Counted from the first letter of the stretch, positions 42,921 through 52,342 are shown. The stretch: 64,000 nucleotides of DNA from Bacteroidota bacterium (GCA_016706255.1 JADJJZ010000029.1:434001-498000); one strand, 5' to 3'. Translations and numbers: made by a program. The notes: generated by a model not told the origin, from the letters alone.

Positions 42921-44018
42921 ATGTCAAATACTTCTCTGCAACTGACCAATGGTGAAATTTTTTCCACGATGATGGAAATGCAACACGAACAAATGGTTTT
43001 TTGCACCGACAAAACTACCGGCCTGAAGGCGATTATAGCTATTCATAACACCACACTGGGGCCAGCTTTGGGTGGAACCCGTTTCTGGAATTATACGAAT
43101 GAAGATGATGCAATTATTGATGTATTGCGTTTATCGCGTGGTATGACCTATAAAGCTGCAATCAGCGGATTAAATCTCGGTGGTGGTAAAGCGGTGATTA
43201 TTGGTGATTCCAAAGCGCTTACCAATCGTGAGCCCCTGTTTAGAAGGTATGGTAAATTTGTTAACTCGTTAAACGGAAAATATATCACTGCAGAAGATGT
43301 TGGAACATCAACAGGCGATATGGAATTCATTAATATGGAAACCGAATCGGTAGCCGGCAAACCTGAGCAATTAGGTGGCGGTGGCGACCCTTCGCCGGTA
43401 ACTGCTTATGGTGTTTATTTGGGGATGAAAGCTGCTGCAAAATATGCAAATGGCACAGACAACCTGAGCGGAAAACGTGTATTAGTGCAGGGTGTGGGAA
43501 ATGTGGGTTATCATTTGGTAGAGCGTTTGGTTAAAGAAGGCGCTGTGGTAATGATTTCAGATATTAGTGAAGACAGGATAAAAAAAGTAACCAACGAATT
43601 TTCAGTTGAAGTGGTAGATAAAGATGCTGTTTTTGATACAAAAATGGATATTTATGCTCCATGTGCCCTTGGCGCGACGATTAATGATGATACTGTGGGC
43701 AAACTTACCTGCAACATTGTTGCCGGAGCAGCCAATAACCAGTTGAAAGACGAGCAAAAACACGGTATGGCGTTGATTGACAGAGGTATTTTATATGCAC
43801 CTGACTATTTGATTAATGCGGGTGGTTTGATCAACTGTTATTCAGAACTTGAAGGTTACAACCGCGAAAGAGCCATGCAAAAAACAGAAATTATTTATCC
43901 GCGTGCGATAGAAATTTTTGAAATTGCCGCTAAAGAAAAAATTACCACACAGGCAGCCGCAAACCGCATAGCGGAAGAGCGCATACGTTTGGTAGCACAT
44001 ATTAACAGTAGATTATAA
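42921..44018 (+). CDS. Leu/Phe/Val/Glu-type amino acid dehydrogenase
   Basis: 365 residues, the length of leucine dehydrogenase, which deaminates branched-chain amino acids with NAD+. Motifs: GPALGGTRFW, the catalytic Lys region YKAAISGLNLGGGKAVI, and the Rossmann loop VLVQGVGNVGYHL. Glutamate dehydrogenases of this superfamily are about 420 residues, so leucine dehydrogenase is more likely, but specificity cannot be read from the sequence alone. It has its own promoter and a strong terminator. Confidence 0.85.
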   Translation: MSNTSLQLTNGEIFSTMMEMQHEQMVFCTDKTTGLKAIIAIHNTTLGPALGGTRFWNYTNEDDAIIDVLRLSRGMTYKAAISGLNLGGGKAVIIGDSKALTNREPLFRRYGKFVNSLNGKYITAEDVGTSTGDMEFINMETESVAGKPEQLGGGGDPSPVTAYGVYLGMKAAAKYANGTDNLSGKRVLVQGVGNVGYHLVERLVKEGAVVMISDISEDRIKKVTNEFSVEVVDKDAVFDTKMDIYAPCALGATINDDTVGKLTCNIVAGAANNQLKDEQKHGMALIDRGILYAPDYLINAGGLINCYSELEGYNRERAMQKTEIIYPRAIEIFEIAAKEKITTQAAANRIAEERIRLVAHINSRL

Positions 44019-44038
44019 TTTTATTTTAAAATATAAAG

Positions 44039-44073
44039 CGACATCAGTCGTTCAAACCACTGATGTCGTTTTT
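44039..44073 (+). terminator. Strong intrinsic terminator
   Basis: CGACATCAGT (44039-44048) pairs perfectly with ACTGATGTCG (44059-44068), followed by TTTTTG. It ends the dehydrogenase transcript before nusB. Confidence 0.88.
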
Positions 44074-44142
44074 GTTTAAACCTAACCAATTTCGAAAAAG
44101 CCTGATAGGGCGACAAAAAACATCATTTAACTGTTAATTGAC

Positions 44143-45084
44143 ATGCTGAGTAGAAGAGGATTACGTATTAAGGCAATGCAGACATTATACATCGTTGCCA
44201 GTACAGAGCAAATGGATAGCAAAGCGGCTGTCAGGCAATTGCATAAGAGTATTTACAACTCGCATCAGGCCTACCTTTATTGTTTACATTTTATTACGGA
44301 ACTCGCGCACCAGGTGGATTTAGAGGCGCATATCAAAAAAAATAAATACCTGCCATCAGAAGCAGATTTAACGTTTCCGGTTACTTTTTTTAACAATACG
44401 CTCATCAGAACACTGATGGACAATCAGTATTTCCAAAACAGGTTAAAAAAGGAAAAGTTATTGGATTGGGCAGATGAAGAGTATGCCAAAATTATTTACA
44501 CGCAATTAAAAGATTTCCCGCCTTATATTGCTTATGCGCAATCGCAGCCCGATGTTGCGAAGGATAAGCGCATTGTAAAGGACATTTTTGAGGGCTTTTT
44601 ACTCAAGAATGAGTACTTTGATGAGCACATGGAAAATGTGATCGGCACCTGGGCTGATGATGAGTTTATCGTTAAAGGCTTAATGGATGATTTTTTTAAT
44701 GCCAAACAAATAGGAACTGAAAATGAACGCAACCTGTTTGATTTTTATATCACAGCAGAAGAGGAAGATTTTTCGGAAACCCTGCTTACAAAAACAATTT
44801 CGGAGGATAGTCATTACGACGAAATGATAAAACCCAAGTTGCAGAACTGGGAATTAGACCGTGTGAGTTTGATAGATAAGATTTTGATGAAGATGGCACT
44901 AACGGAGTTTTTGCATATTCCGACGGTACCAACCAAGGTTACGATTAATGAATATCTGGATATCAGTAAATTATACAGCACTCCGCGCAGCAGAGAGTTT
45001 ATTAATGGTATTCTGGATAAGCTGATGAATGAGATGAAAACCAGCGGAATGATTGTGAAATCGGGTCGCGGATTGATAGAATAA
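44143..45084 (+). CDS. nusB: Transcription antitermination protein NusB
   Basis: 313 residues, the long form usual in Bacteroidota: the RNA-binding NusB helical fold is split between an N-terminal LSRRGLRIKAMQTLYIV and a C-terminal half (about 195-300) with WELDRVSLIDKILMKMALTE, then PTKVTINEYLDISKLYSTP and EFINGILDKL. It acts with NusE in rRNA antitermination. It begins a rightward run with DUF1573, yajC, ybbR-like and coaE genes. Confidence 0.92.
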   Translation: MLSRRGLRIKAMQTLYIVASTEQMDSKAAVRQLHKSIYNSHQAYLYCLHFITELAHQVDLEAHIKKNKYLPSEADLTFPVTFFNNTLIRTLMDNQYFQNRLKKEKLLDWADEEYAKIIYTQLKDFPPYIAYAQSQPDVAKDKRIVKDIFEGFLLKNEYFDEHMENVIGTWADDEFIVKGLMDDFFNAKQIGTENERNLFDFYITAEEEDFSETLLTKTISEDSHYDEMIKPKLQNWELDRVSLIDKILMKMALTEFLHIPTVPTKVTINEYLDISKLYSTPRSREFINGILDKLMNEMKTSGMIVKSGRGLIE

Positions 45085-45099
45085 TAACAATTAACTTTG
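45073..45099 (+). promoter_or_regulatory. Internal promoter for the DUF1573 lipoprotein gene
   Basis: TTG (45073-45075), 16-nt spacer, TAACTTTG (45092-45099), only 4 bp before the ATG at 45104. It begins within the end of nusB. A start site about 7 nt downstream would make the mRNA leaderless or nearly so. Confidence 0.55.
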
Positions 45100-45103
45100 C
45101 AAT

Positions 45104-45586
45104 ATGAAAGCTTTATTTTTAAAATCAACCTTCATTGCTTTTGCAGTAGCATCAATGAGTTTAGTATCCTGTAAGGAACAAACTACTGATAATACTGTTG
45201 AAACCACAGCAGAAAATGCACGTGGTCTAGACAAAATTTCAACGAAAATTGTAGAAAATCCTACAGAAATAACTTTTGATCGTGATTTAAATGATTTTGG
45301 TGAAATTATTCAGGGTGAAAAAGTGCATACTGAATTTAAATTTACCAACACCGGTAAAAACGCTTTAATTATTACTGATGCACACGGATCATGCGGATGT
45401 ACTGTTCCAGAATGGCCAAAAGAACCGATAGCACCGGGTGAGAGTGGTGTAATTAAAGTTCAGTTTAACAGTGCAAACAGAAGCGGACAGTTTAATAAAA
45501 CAGTTACAGTAACTGCCAATACATTACCAAGCAGCAATACCATATTAAAAATTAAAGGAACCATTATTGTTCCACAAGACAAATAA
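45104..45586 (+). CDS. DUF1573 lipoprotein
   Basis: 160 residues. A signal peptide ends with lipobox SLVSC (Cys23). The mature part is an Ig-like DUF1573 domain: DFGEIIQGEKVHTEFKFTNT, a GSCGCTVPEWP cysteine pair, and IAPGESGVIKVQFNSANRSG with FNKTVTVTAN. The family is common and often multi-copy in Bacteroidota; its role is unknown. It sits 19 bp after nusB with its own promoter and 34 bp before yajC. Confidence 0.85.
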   Translation: MKALFLKSTFIAFAVASMSLVSCKEQTTDNTVETTAENARGLDKISTKIVENPTEITFDRDLNDFGEIIQGEKVHTEFKFTNTGKNALIITDAHGSCGCTVPEWPKEPIAPGESGVIKVQFNSANRSGQFNKTVTVTANTLPSSNTILKIKGTIIVPQDK

Positions 45587-45620
45587 AAAAATATTTAAAA
45601 ACCAATAAAATCAAGTTTAC

Positions 45621-45956
45621 ATGTTAAATCGAATATTATTATTATCACCACCGGCGGAAGGGCAGGAAGCAGCAGGCAATTCAAGTATGATGAGTATCAT
45701 CTTTTTTGCAGCTTTTTTTCTGATTTTATATTTTTTCATGATTCGCCCGCAATCAAAAAAAGCGAAAGAACAAAAATTATTTTTAACTGAAATTAAAGCA
45801 GGCGATAAAGTTGTTACCATTGGCGGTGTACATGGTAAAATAATTTCTGTAGAAGAATTTACTTATTTAGTTGAAGTAGATTCAAACACAAAAATTCGTT
45901 TGGAAAAATCAGCTATTTCGCTTGATTCTACCAAGGCCCTAATGGCGCGTAAATAA
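45621..45956 (+). CDS. yajC: Preprotein translocase accessory subunit YajC
   Basis: 111 residues with one N-terminal membrane helix (IIFFAAFFLILYFFMIRPQ, ending in the conserved RPQSKKAKEQ) and a small C-terminal beta domain (AGDKVVTIGGVHGKIISV). YajC associates with SecDF at the Sec translocon. SecDF is not in the window. Gene order nusB-yajC-coaE is common in Bacteroidota. Confidence 0.93.
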   Translation: MLNRILLLSPPAEGQEAAGNSSMMSIIFFAAFFLILYFFMIRPQSKKAKEQKLFLTEIKAGDKVVTIGGVHGKIISVEEFTYLVEVDSNTKIRLEKSAISLDSTKALMARK

Positions 45957-45977
45957 TAACTAAACAGTTATCAATAA

Positions 45978-46898
45978 TTGACATTTGGCAATCAAAATGC
46001 GCATGCAAAAAGTAATAAACGGGGCAGGATTGTAATTAGATTCTTTTCCTGCCTCGTTATTGCCTCTATGCTCTGGCTATTTAATGCACTTTCAGATGAG
46101 CATGAGGATGAAATTTATGTAAATTTGACCTACGAGCTTGCGCCTAATAAAACGAATGTAAATCGTTTACCTTCAAGGGCTGTATTGCAGGTAGCTTCAA
46201 CAGGCTGGCAGCTTTTACGCGAGCAATTTAATACCCGTTCACTTACTATCGATTTAGCTGATTATAAAGAGGACAAAACTTTATTAACCAATCAGCATAC
46301 AAAATTATTTAGCGATGCACTGCCGGAAGATATTCGGGTAAATCATATTTTTCCGGATACGCTCGACATGCATATTGCTACCAAATTAAATAAAAAAATT
46401 CCGGTAAAAGTTAGCTTCAGAGGCATTGCAGAAAACAACTGGTTAATTGATTCAGTGTATTATTATCCTGATTCAATTATTATTAGTGGTGCAGATAATA
46501 TTGTAAATAAAATTAAATACTGGCCGACAGAAACCATTACGATTTATGATATTGATTCTATATTAAAAGGAGTGGCAATATTAAAACCTGCGCCGGAATC
46601 GAATATCAATATATCGGCAATTGCAGTAGCTTATGGTATTCGCGTTTACAAAATAACCAGTCAGGTATATGCACTCAATATCACTAATCCCAAAAACAGC
46701 GAAAAACAAATTGCGGTGCAAATTGAATGCGAAATTCCTTCGTTACACGTAGAAGAAACATCTGTTACTGACTTCGAAGTAACCTTGCTACCGATAGCAC
46801 CTAAAGGCACTTACGCGATAAAATGCACAAAATTTCCGGACTGGGCACAAAATATTAATGTTCAGCCCGCGTTTATTTCAGTAACTTCAGCACAATGA
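45978..46898 (+). CDS. YbbR/CdaR-like domain membrane protein
   Basis: 306 residues. An N-terminal membrane helix (FFSCLVIASMLWLFNAL) is followed by a periplasmic part with YbbR-like repeats (EIYVNLTYE...; VKVSFRGI..WLIDSVYYYPDSIIISGADNIVNKI; KQIAVQIECEI). In Firmicutes CdaR, the YbbR protein, regulates CdaA; the Bacteroidota homologue is here next to coaE rather than cdaA (277). The start is TTG at 45978 since no in-frame ATG precedes the helix. The stop overlaps coaE by 4 bp. Confidence 0.8.
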   Translation: MTFGNQNAHAKSNKRGRIVIRFFSCLVIASMLWLFNALSDEHEDEIYVNLTYELAPNKTNVNRLPSRAVLQVASTGWQLLREQFNTRSLTIDLADYKEDKTLLTNQHTKLFSDALPEDIRVNHIFPDTLDMHIATKLNKKIPVKVSFRGIAENNWLIDSVYYYPDSIIISGADNIVNKIKYWPTETITIYDIDSILKGVAILKPAPESNINISAIAVAYGIRVYKITSQVYALNITNPKNSEKQIAVQIECEIPSLHVEETSVTDFEVTLLPIAPKGTYAIKCTKFPDWAQNINVQPAFISVTSAQ

Positions 46899-47491
46899 TG
46901 AAAATTGGCATAACGGGCGGTATTGGCAGTGGAAAAACTACTGTTTGTAAAATATTTGAGGTATTAGGTATTCCAATATATTATGCTGATGACCGTGCGA
47001 AAGAATTAATTCAAACAGAACCCGGTTTAATAAAATCTATCAAAAAATTGTTTGGTGATGATGTTTATGATGCCGAGGGTTTATTAGACAAAAAACGTGT
47101 TGCGTCTGTTGTATTTAATTTTCCGGAGATACTTGAGCAATACAATAAGATTGTACATCCCGCTGTTTTTAAAGATGCCGAAAAATGGATGTCACGTCAC
47201 ACACAATATGAATATGTAATTAAAGAAGCGGCATTGTTATTTGAATCGGGCAGTTATAAAAATCTGGATAAAATAATTTGTGTTACTGCTCCAATAGATG
47301 TTCGTATAGAGCGCGTAAAACTACGTGACCATGTAACTGAAGAACAGGTAAGGGCGCGCATGCAAAATCAGTGGTCGGAGGAAGAAAAAATTGTTTTAAG
47401 CGATTTTGTAATACACAATGATGGCGCTACTCCCCTTATACGACAGGTGTTAGCGATACATGAAAAAATCATGTTGTTTTCTGAATTATAA
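46895..47491 (+). CDS. coaE: Dephospho-CoA kinase
   Basis: Phosphorylates the 3'-OH of dephospho-CoA, the last step of CoA synthesis. 198 residues with P-loop GGIGSGKT (residues 8-15), YYADDRAKEL, VHPAVFKDAEKW, the CoA-binding EAALLFESGSYKNLDKII and the lid VTEEQVRARMQNQW. The ATG overlaps the YbbR-like stop (ATGA). It is convergent with the outer-membrane protein gene by 6 bp. Confidence 0.95.
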   Translation: MMKIGITGGIGSGKTTVCKIFEVLGIPIYYADDRAKELIQTEPGLIKSIKKLFGDDVYDAEGLLDKKRVASVVFNFPEILEQYNKIVHPAVFKDAEKWMSRHTQYEYVIKEAALLFESGSYKNLDKIICVTAPIDVRIERVKLRDHVTEEQVRARMQNQWSEEEKIVLSDFVIHNDGATPLIRQVLAIHEKIMLFSEL

Positions 47492-48343
47492 TTTCCCTTT
47501 GTATTGTAAGCTTATAGAAGGCACTAATTGTGCAGGTGCATTTTCGGCATATAAAGCAGTATTAATTCCGGCGTTGATACCGATATTTTTTATCATAAAT
47601 CCACCTTTTAATGCCAATCCGAAATATTTTAAATTGCTGTTATACATAGCAGTATAATTTGTGGTGCAATCGCAATCTGTTTCACTTTGAATCGGGTTTC
47701 TTAAATATCCTTCTACTGCAACATATAATATATCTTCAAATTTAAATCCGTATTCTATATCAGAAACTACTGCTGTTGCGTAATTATTATTTCTGATATC
47801 AGCACCTAAATAATATTGCAGCCACGACTTTGGAAACGACCACCCCGCTCCTATTCCGGGGCGAATGGAAAAACTATTGAATCCTGTTTGTAATCCATAA
47901 ATATAATTGCGATCGGTTGAATTTAAACTCGTAATTAATGAAAAAGATAGCATCGGCTTTTCATCGTATATTTTATAAATGCCACCTAATTCGATATTAC
48001 CGAAATAATTTAATTTTCCCGGTTGAAAACTTAACTGAGGTTGCATGGTTTCAAACGAGGCTCCGGTATATGCACTTTTTCCAACCATTTTATATGGAAC
48101 AGTTGCCTGTAACGTTAATTTGTCAGTAATACCATATTGAGCAAACAATTGCACAGTTCTATCTGTAATATCAAACATTATCGGTGAAATTTCACCTTCT
48201 GCATTAAATGTATTTCTATAAGTATATGCCGACCAACCTACATTTGCATAAATGCCTTTTGCAGGTTGAGTCCATACTTGTGCAGAACCGATTTGAAAGC
48301 AGAATAACACGAAACAAAGCGCAACTATCCGTTGTATTAGCAT
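47486..48343 (-). CDS. Outer-membrane beta-barrel protein
   Basis: 285 residues. A signal peptide (ending FQIGSAQ) is followed by short amphipathic strands throughout (GIYANVGWSAYTYRNTF, LQATVPYKMVGKSA) and an aromatic C-terminal strand PSISLQYKGKL. The layout suggests a 12-strand barrel similar to FadL-like or transporter-like outer-membrane proteins, but no specific family can be named. A TTG/TAnnTTTG promoter lies 20 bp upstream. Confidence 0.65.
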   Translation of the reverse strand: MLIQRIVALCFVLFCFQIGSAQVWTQPAKGIYANVGWSAYTYRNTFNAEGEISPIMFDITDRTVQLFAQYGITDKLTLQATVPYKMVGKSAYTGASFETMQPQLSFQPGKLNYFGNIELGGIYKIYDEKPMLSFSLITSLNSTDRNYIYGLQTGFNSFSIRPGIGAGWSFPKSWLQYYLGADIRNNNYATAVVSDIEYGFKFEDILYVAVEGYLRNPIQSETDCDCTTNYTAMYNSNLKYFGLALKGGFMIKNIGINAGINTALYAENAPAQLVPSISLQYKGKL

Positions 48344-48362
48344 ATTTTTGCAGTTGTATCGT

Positions 48363-48390
48363 CAAAAATACATAACTAATTTTAAACCAA
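48363..48390 (-). promoter_or_regulatory. Promoter of the outer-membrane protein gene
   Basis: On the minus strand TTG (48390-48388), a 17-nt spacer, TATTTTTG (48370-48363), then 19 bp to the ATG at 48343. Confidence 0.5.
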
Positions 48391-48394
48391 AACT

Positions 48395-48613
48395 ATGACT
48401 GCTGCTACATTTGATTTACTGAAAGACCTTTTCTTTCTGCTTTTTTTCTATTTTGGGGCAGCATGGATGTGGGGTAAAATCAAATTAAAAGCTGCCGATC
48501 AGGCAAATCTGGAACGTATATTTGCCAGAAGTCGTAACCGATTTAAATGGTTATTTCTTTTAGGTGCGCTGCTGCTAACCGGACTGTTTATTTACCAGTA
48601 TGCTTTTAATTAA
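48395..48613 (+). CDS. Small two-helix membrane protein
   Basis: 72 residues: helix 1 (FDLLKDLFFLLFFYFGAAWMW) and helix 2 (WLFLLGALLLTGLFIYQYAF) with a basic stretch between (FARSRNRFK). No family is recognised. It is 52 bp from the divergent outer-membrane protein gene and overlaps the convergent radical SAM gene by 8 bp. Confidence 0.55.
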   Translation: MTAATFDLLKDLFFLLFFYFGAAWMWGKIKLKAADQANLERIFARSRNRFKWLFLLGALLLTGLFIYQYAFN

Positions 48614-49712
48614 CCGGTAATTCAAATGGTAAATCAATTGGTTTGAGATCAACCATGTGACATTTTTCACAAAACTGAGGTGTTTTGTTTTCATACCATA
48701 ACTGACGGAACTGACGGTAGCCGGGGCTGTTTAAGCAAGACATGATGCCATCATCAAAAACGTTTCCGAAATTGAGTTCTTTAGGAAATGGTTTGGCACA
48801 ACAAGGTGTAGCATAACCATCCCAACTAATATAAAAATGTCCCCAAGGTAAATGACATTTTTTAAATTCATTTTTTGATTTAATATCCCAGATGGTCAGC
48901 TCAACATTTTTCACTTCATCTGCTTTTTCTTTTGCGCGTTTTAATTCGTTTTTAAAAGCATCGGTATGAAAAAAATCATAATAGCTGATATCATGAGCGG
49001 TAACTGCTGCAACATTAAATGGTGTTACATTAATGTAAGCTACCCCTAATTCACTTGCAATTTCTACAACTTCGGCCATGGTGAAATAATTTTCCTTAAT
49101 GGCAACAAAATTGAACATTACATCTGCCCTTTTACCTTTACAGTATTCTACAATTTTTTTAACGTTATCGTAAAATAAAGGATATTCGCCACGTAAACGG
49201 ACATTTTCGTAAACCTCACCTACGCCATCCATTGAAATTTGCAATGTATCCAAATGATCGGCAATATCTTTTACCAGTTCAACACTATTTGGCAGATGTG
49301 CATTTATGGAAATGGTAGTAATTATGCCTTTATTTTTTGAACGGATATATTTTAATGCTTCCGGTAACTGTTTGTATAATAAAGTTTCACCCAAACCGGT
49401 TAATCCAACTGAATCGATGTAAGGATATGTTTTGTCAATTATTTTTTTCAACTGCGTAATATCCATAAATCCCTTTTCCATTTCCTCACCGTATTGATAT
49501 TCGCGCGGGCAGGTGATACATTTCAGGTTACAGTGATTGGTAACCTCCAGCATAATGGATGAAGGATGTGCAATTTTAGTACTGTTTATTTTGCGTAAAT
49601 ACCAGGCATAAATTTTATTGGAACTGTATAAAAAGAAGTTCATCCCGCCGGGTAAACTTTTCAGTCTGCGTAGTGCTTTTTTAATTCTTCGTTTGTTGAT
49701 ACCAAATGCCAT
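48606..49712 (-). CDS. Radical SAM/SPASM domain protein
   Basis: 368 residues. The radical SAM cluster site CNLKCITC (CX3CX2C) in LEVTNHCNLKCITCPREY binds a 4Fe-4S cluster and SAM; GLTGLGETLL follows. The C-terminal quarter has a SPASM-type set of cysteines (CHLPWG..., ATPCCAKPF, CEKC) for auxiliary clusters. Family members modify peptides, sugars or cofactors. No peptide precursor is nearby, so the substrate is unknown. The N-terminal 45 residues are basic and atypical. Confidence 0.85.
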   Translation of the reverse strand: MAFGINKRRIKKALRRLKSLPGGMNFFLYSSNKIYAWYLRKINSTKIAHPSSIMLEVTNHCNLKCITCPREYQYGEEMEKGFMDITQLKKIIDKTYPYIDSVGLTGLGETLLYKQLPEALKYIRSKNKGIITTISINAHLPNSVELVKDIADHLDTLQISMDGVGEVYENVRLRGEYPLFYDNVKKIVEYCKGKRADVMFNFVAIKENYFTMAEVVEIASELGVAYINVTPFNVAAVTAHDISYYDFFHTDAFKNELKRAKEKADEVKNVELTIWDIKSKNEFKKCHLPWGHFYISWDGYATPCCAKPFPKELNFGNVFDDGIMSCLNSPGYRQFRQLWYENKTPQFCEKCHMVDLKPIDLPFELPVN

Positions 49713-49805
49713 GCGTCACAAAATTACGAATTCGAAGGCAGGTTATCACCTTAAAGCATGAACATCGGCGTCAATTGTTTAACTTTACCCATTATTTTAA
49801 CGACT

Positions 49806-50777
49806 ATGAACAAACTATATACCGCAATTATTTTAACGCTGCTCAGCGGCTCCCTTAGTGCGCAGCATACGTTTTCTATATGTGCAGTTGATCCGCTTAC
49901 GGGTGAGGTTGGCAGTGCAGGTGCTTCCTGTATCGAAAATTCAAGAATTATTTCAGATGTTCATCCCGGTGTTGGTGTAGTGCACACACAGGCATATTAC
50001 GTTGCTGGAAACCAGAATTATGCTGAAGATTTAATGAATGAAGGTGTTGCACCGGCTGCAATGATAGATTCACTGGTTGCCAACGATATTTTGGGAGATG
50101 CCAGTTATCGTCAGTACGGCATTGTTGATCTTGTTGACGGTGGTCGTGCGGCAGGTTTTACGGGTGAAAACTGTTTAGATTGGAAAGGAAATATTACAGG
50201 AGCAACTTATGCCATTCAGGGTAATATTTTGTTAGGCCCCGAGATTCTGGATAATATGGAAGCCAATTTTTTAGCGACAGAAGGAAATTTAGCCTGTAAG
50301 TTAATGGCTGCTCTGCAGGGAGCAAAAGTTCCGGGTGCAGATACAAGATGTACGGAATACAATATTTCTGCGCTTTCTTCTTTTTTAAAGGTAGCAAGAC
50401 CAACGGATGAAATCGGCAATTTTATGTTAGATATTCGTGTAACGGATGTTTTTGGAGATAGTATCGACCCGATTGATTCCTTACAAACAATTTATGATGC
50501 TTTAGGCGGATGTGCTTTTAACGGTATTCCGGAAGCAAGTATAATTGCTCCAACAATTTACCCGCAACCATCAACTGCTGCAATTATTTTTCAGTTGAAT
50601 AATTATTATAATTCGATATCAGTTTACGACCTTAATGGGGCTCTTGTATATACTGAAAATATAAGTGGTAAAAATTCGATTACTATTAATTGTATCGACT
50701 GGGTGAGTGGTATGTATTTTTACCAATTAAGTTACGCGAATGGTAAAAGCAGTGGGAAAATATTAGTAGAAAATTAA
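49806..50777 (+). CDS. DUF1028 protein with T9SS sorting domain
   Basis: 323 residues from ATG 49806, which starts a signal peptide (MNKLYTAIILTLLSGSLSAQ); an upstream ATG at 49758 would bury it. After processing the protein starts HTFSICAVDPLTGEVGSAGA, the DUF1028 start, a family with an Ntn-hydrolase-like look and no known activity. The last 75 residues (IYPQPSTAAIIFQL..WVSGMYFYQL) are a T9SS sorting domain, an uncommon pairing with DUF1028. The stop overlaps convergent hemCD by 4 bp. Confidence 0.8.
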   Translation: MNKLYTAIILTLLSGSLSAQHTFSICAVDPLTGEVGSAGASCIENSRIISDVHPGVGVVHTQAYYVAGNQNYAEDLMNEGVAPAAMIDSLVANDILGDASYRQYGIVDLVDGGRAAGFTGENCLDWKGNITGATYAIQGNILLGPEILDNMEANFLATEGNLACKLMAALQGAKVPGADTRCTEYNISALSSFLKVARPTDEIGNFMLDIRVTDVFGDSIDPIDSLQTIYDALGGCAFNGIPEASIIAPTIYPQPSTAAIIFQLNNYYNSISVYDLNGALVYTENISGKNSITINCIDWVSGMYFYQLSYANGKSSGKILVEN

Positions 50778-52342
50778 ACTAATCCGCAAATTAATTCTGC
50801 AACACTTAACAAATGATGTTGTGCAGGAATAATTACATTTTCAATACCCTTATTTTTTAGGTAAGCTGCTGTTGTTGCACCTATGGCAATAACCATTTGG
50901 TTTTGCGTGATGGTATTTTGCAGTAAATAACCGTCTACATTTAACGGGCTGGTAAATACCAATATATCTGCTGCTACCGGTGAAATTGCATACGGATGAT
51001 TGTCGTAAACCGGTACAAATTGTGTATGTGCAAACAAATTAATTTTATCCTGTAATGCAGTCTGGCGATAGGCTGCAGCCGGAAATACCACCCTTGTATG
51101 TTTTGCAATATGTTCAAATTGCGTAGCCATATTTTCAATTGAACCCTCGCCAACAAAATCAACAACATAACCAAGGTCATTTAATGCTGCAGCAGTTGCT
51201 TCGCCAATGGCGGCAAATTTAACAGCAGGTGAAACAGATTTAACCTGATTGAAAAAATGAAATACGGCATTTTTACTGGTAAAAAATAACCAGTCCGGTT
51301 CAATTTTAAATTCAAATGGCATTGGCCTTAATTCAACACATGGCAATCCTAAAACACTTAATCCTTTTTGATGTAAAACTGAATATGTAGTACTTCCCTC
51401 AGGTATTTCCGTTGAAATAAAAACGGTTTTATTATTTTTTTGTGGTAATCGTTTAAATATTTGTTGCGCAATTTCTTCACCGTTGGTACCGCGCATAAAC
51501 ATACGGTTTACCGGTAAATTTTTGTCGGTGGTTTGAGATGCCCATACTTGGAAAACAGCACCCTCTTTTTTACAAAAAACACCTAATGGCATATGACAGC
51601 CGCCATTAAATAAATTCATAACGCGACGTTCAATATAAATACGTTCCGCAACATCAGGATGGTTAATTTTAGATAAAATCGGCAATATAATATCATCATT
51701 TTCACGACACTGAAAAGCAAGAACCCCTTGAGCCGGAGCCGGAATTAATTTTTCCGGATTCAGCTGAACAGCATATAAATCGGAAATATCTAAATTTAAT
51801 CGGTGTACACCGGCATATGCCAGCAAAATGGCATCAAAATCGCCATTGCGCAGTTTATTGATGCGGGTTGGTACATTTCCTCTGATATCGGCACAGGTAA
51901 TATCCGGTCTGAAAAACTTTAACTGTACATTTCTGCGTGAAGATGATGTTCCAACAACAGCATTTTCTTTGAGATGAAATTCTTTGAGTAAATCAACTTT
52001 TTCTTTTCTGATTAACAATAACTCAGCCGGTGATTCACGATAAGAAACGGCTCCAATGCATAATCCCGGAGTGGATTCAGTAGGTAAATCTTTGTGAGAA
52101 TGTACGGCAACATCAATATCGCCGCTTAATAATGCATCTTCAATTTCTTTCGTAAAAAAACCTTTGCCTTCTAATTTTTCGAGACTAAGATGTTGAATTT
52201 TATCGCCTTGGGTTTTAATTATATTGATTTCAGATGCAAATCCCTGTTCCAATAATTGACGTTGCAAAAAATGGGCTTGCCATAATGCCAAATCACTTCC
52301 TCTGGAACCAATAATAATTTTTTGCTGCATAAATGAACTCAA
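50774..52342 (-). CDS. hemC-hemD: Fused hydroxymethylbilane synthase / uroporphyrinogen-III synthase
   Basis: 522 residues. Residues 6-310 are HemC: IGSRGSDLALWQA, HSHKDLPTE, GTSSSRRNVQ, and Cys249 in NLFNGGCHMPLG, which carries the dipyrromethane cofactor. Residues about 315-522 are HemD-like (STEIPEGSTTY, WLFFTSKNAVFHFF, VFTSPLNVDGYL), which closes the ring to uroporphyrinogen III. A single chain thus makes two consecutive heme steps. It overlaps hemA by 4 bp (ATGA), so hemA-hemCD is one operon. Confidence 0.92.
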   Translation of the reverse strand: MSSFMQQKIIIGSRGSDLALWQAHFLQRQLLEQGFASEINIIKTQGDKIQHLSLEKLEGKGFFTKEIEDALLSGDIDVAVHSHKDLPTESTPGLCIGAVSYRESPAELLLIRKEKVDLLKEFHLKENAVVGTSSSRRNVQLKFFRPDITCADIRGNVPTRINKLRNGDFDAILLAYAGVHRLNLDISDLYAVQLNPEKLIPAPAQGVLAFQCRENDDIILPILSKINHPDVAERIYIERRVMNLFNGGCHMPLGVFCKKEGAVFQVWASQTTDKNLPVNRMFMRGTNGEEIAQQIFKRLPQKNNKTVFISTEIPEGSTTYSVLHQKGLSVLGLPCVELRPMPFEFKIEPDWLFFTSKNAVFHFFNQVKSVSPAVKFAAIGEATAAALNDLGYVVDFVGEGSIENMATQFEHIAKHTRVVFPAAAYRQTALQDKINLFAHTQFVPVYDNHPYAISPVAADILVFTSPLNVDGYLLQNTITQNQMVIAIGATTAAYLKNKGIENVIIPAQHHLLSVAELICGLV

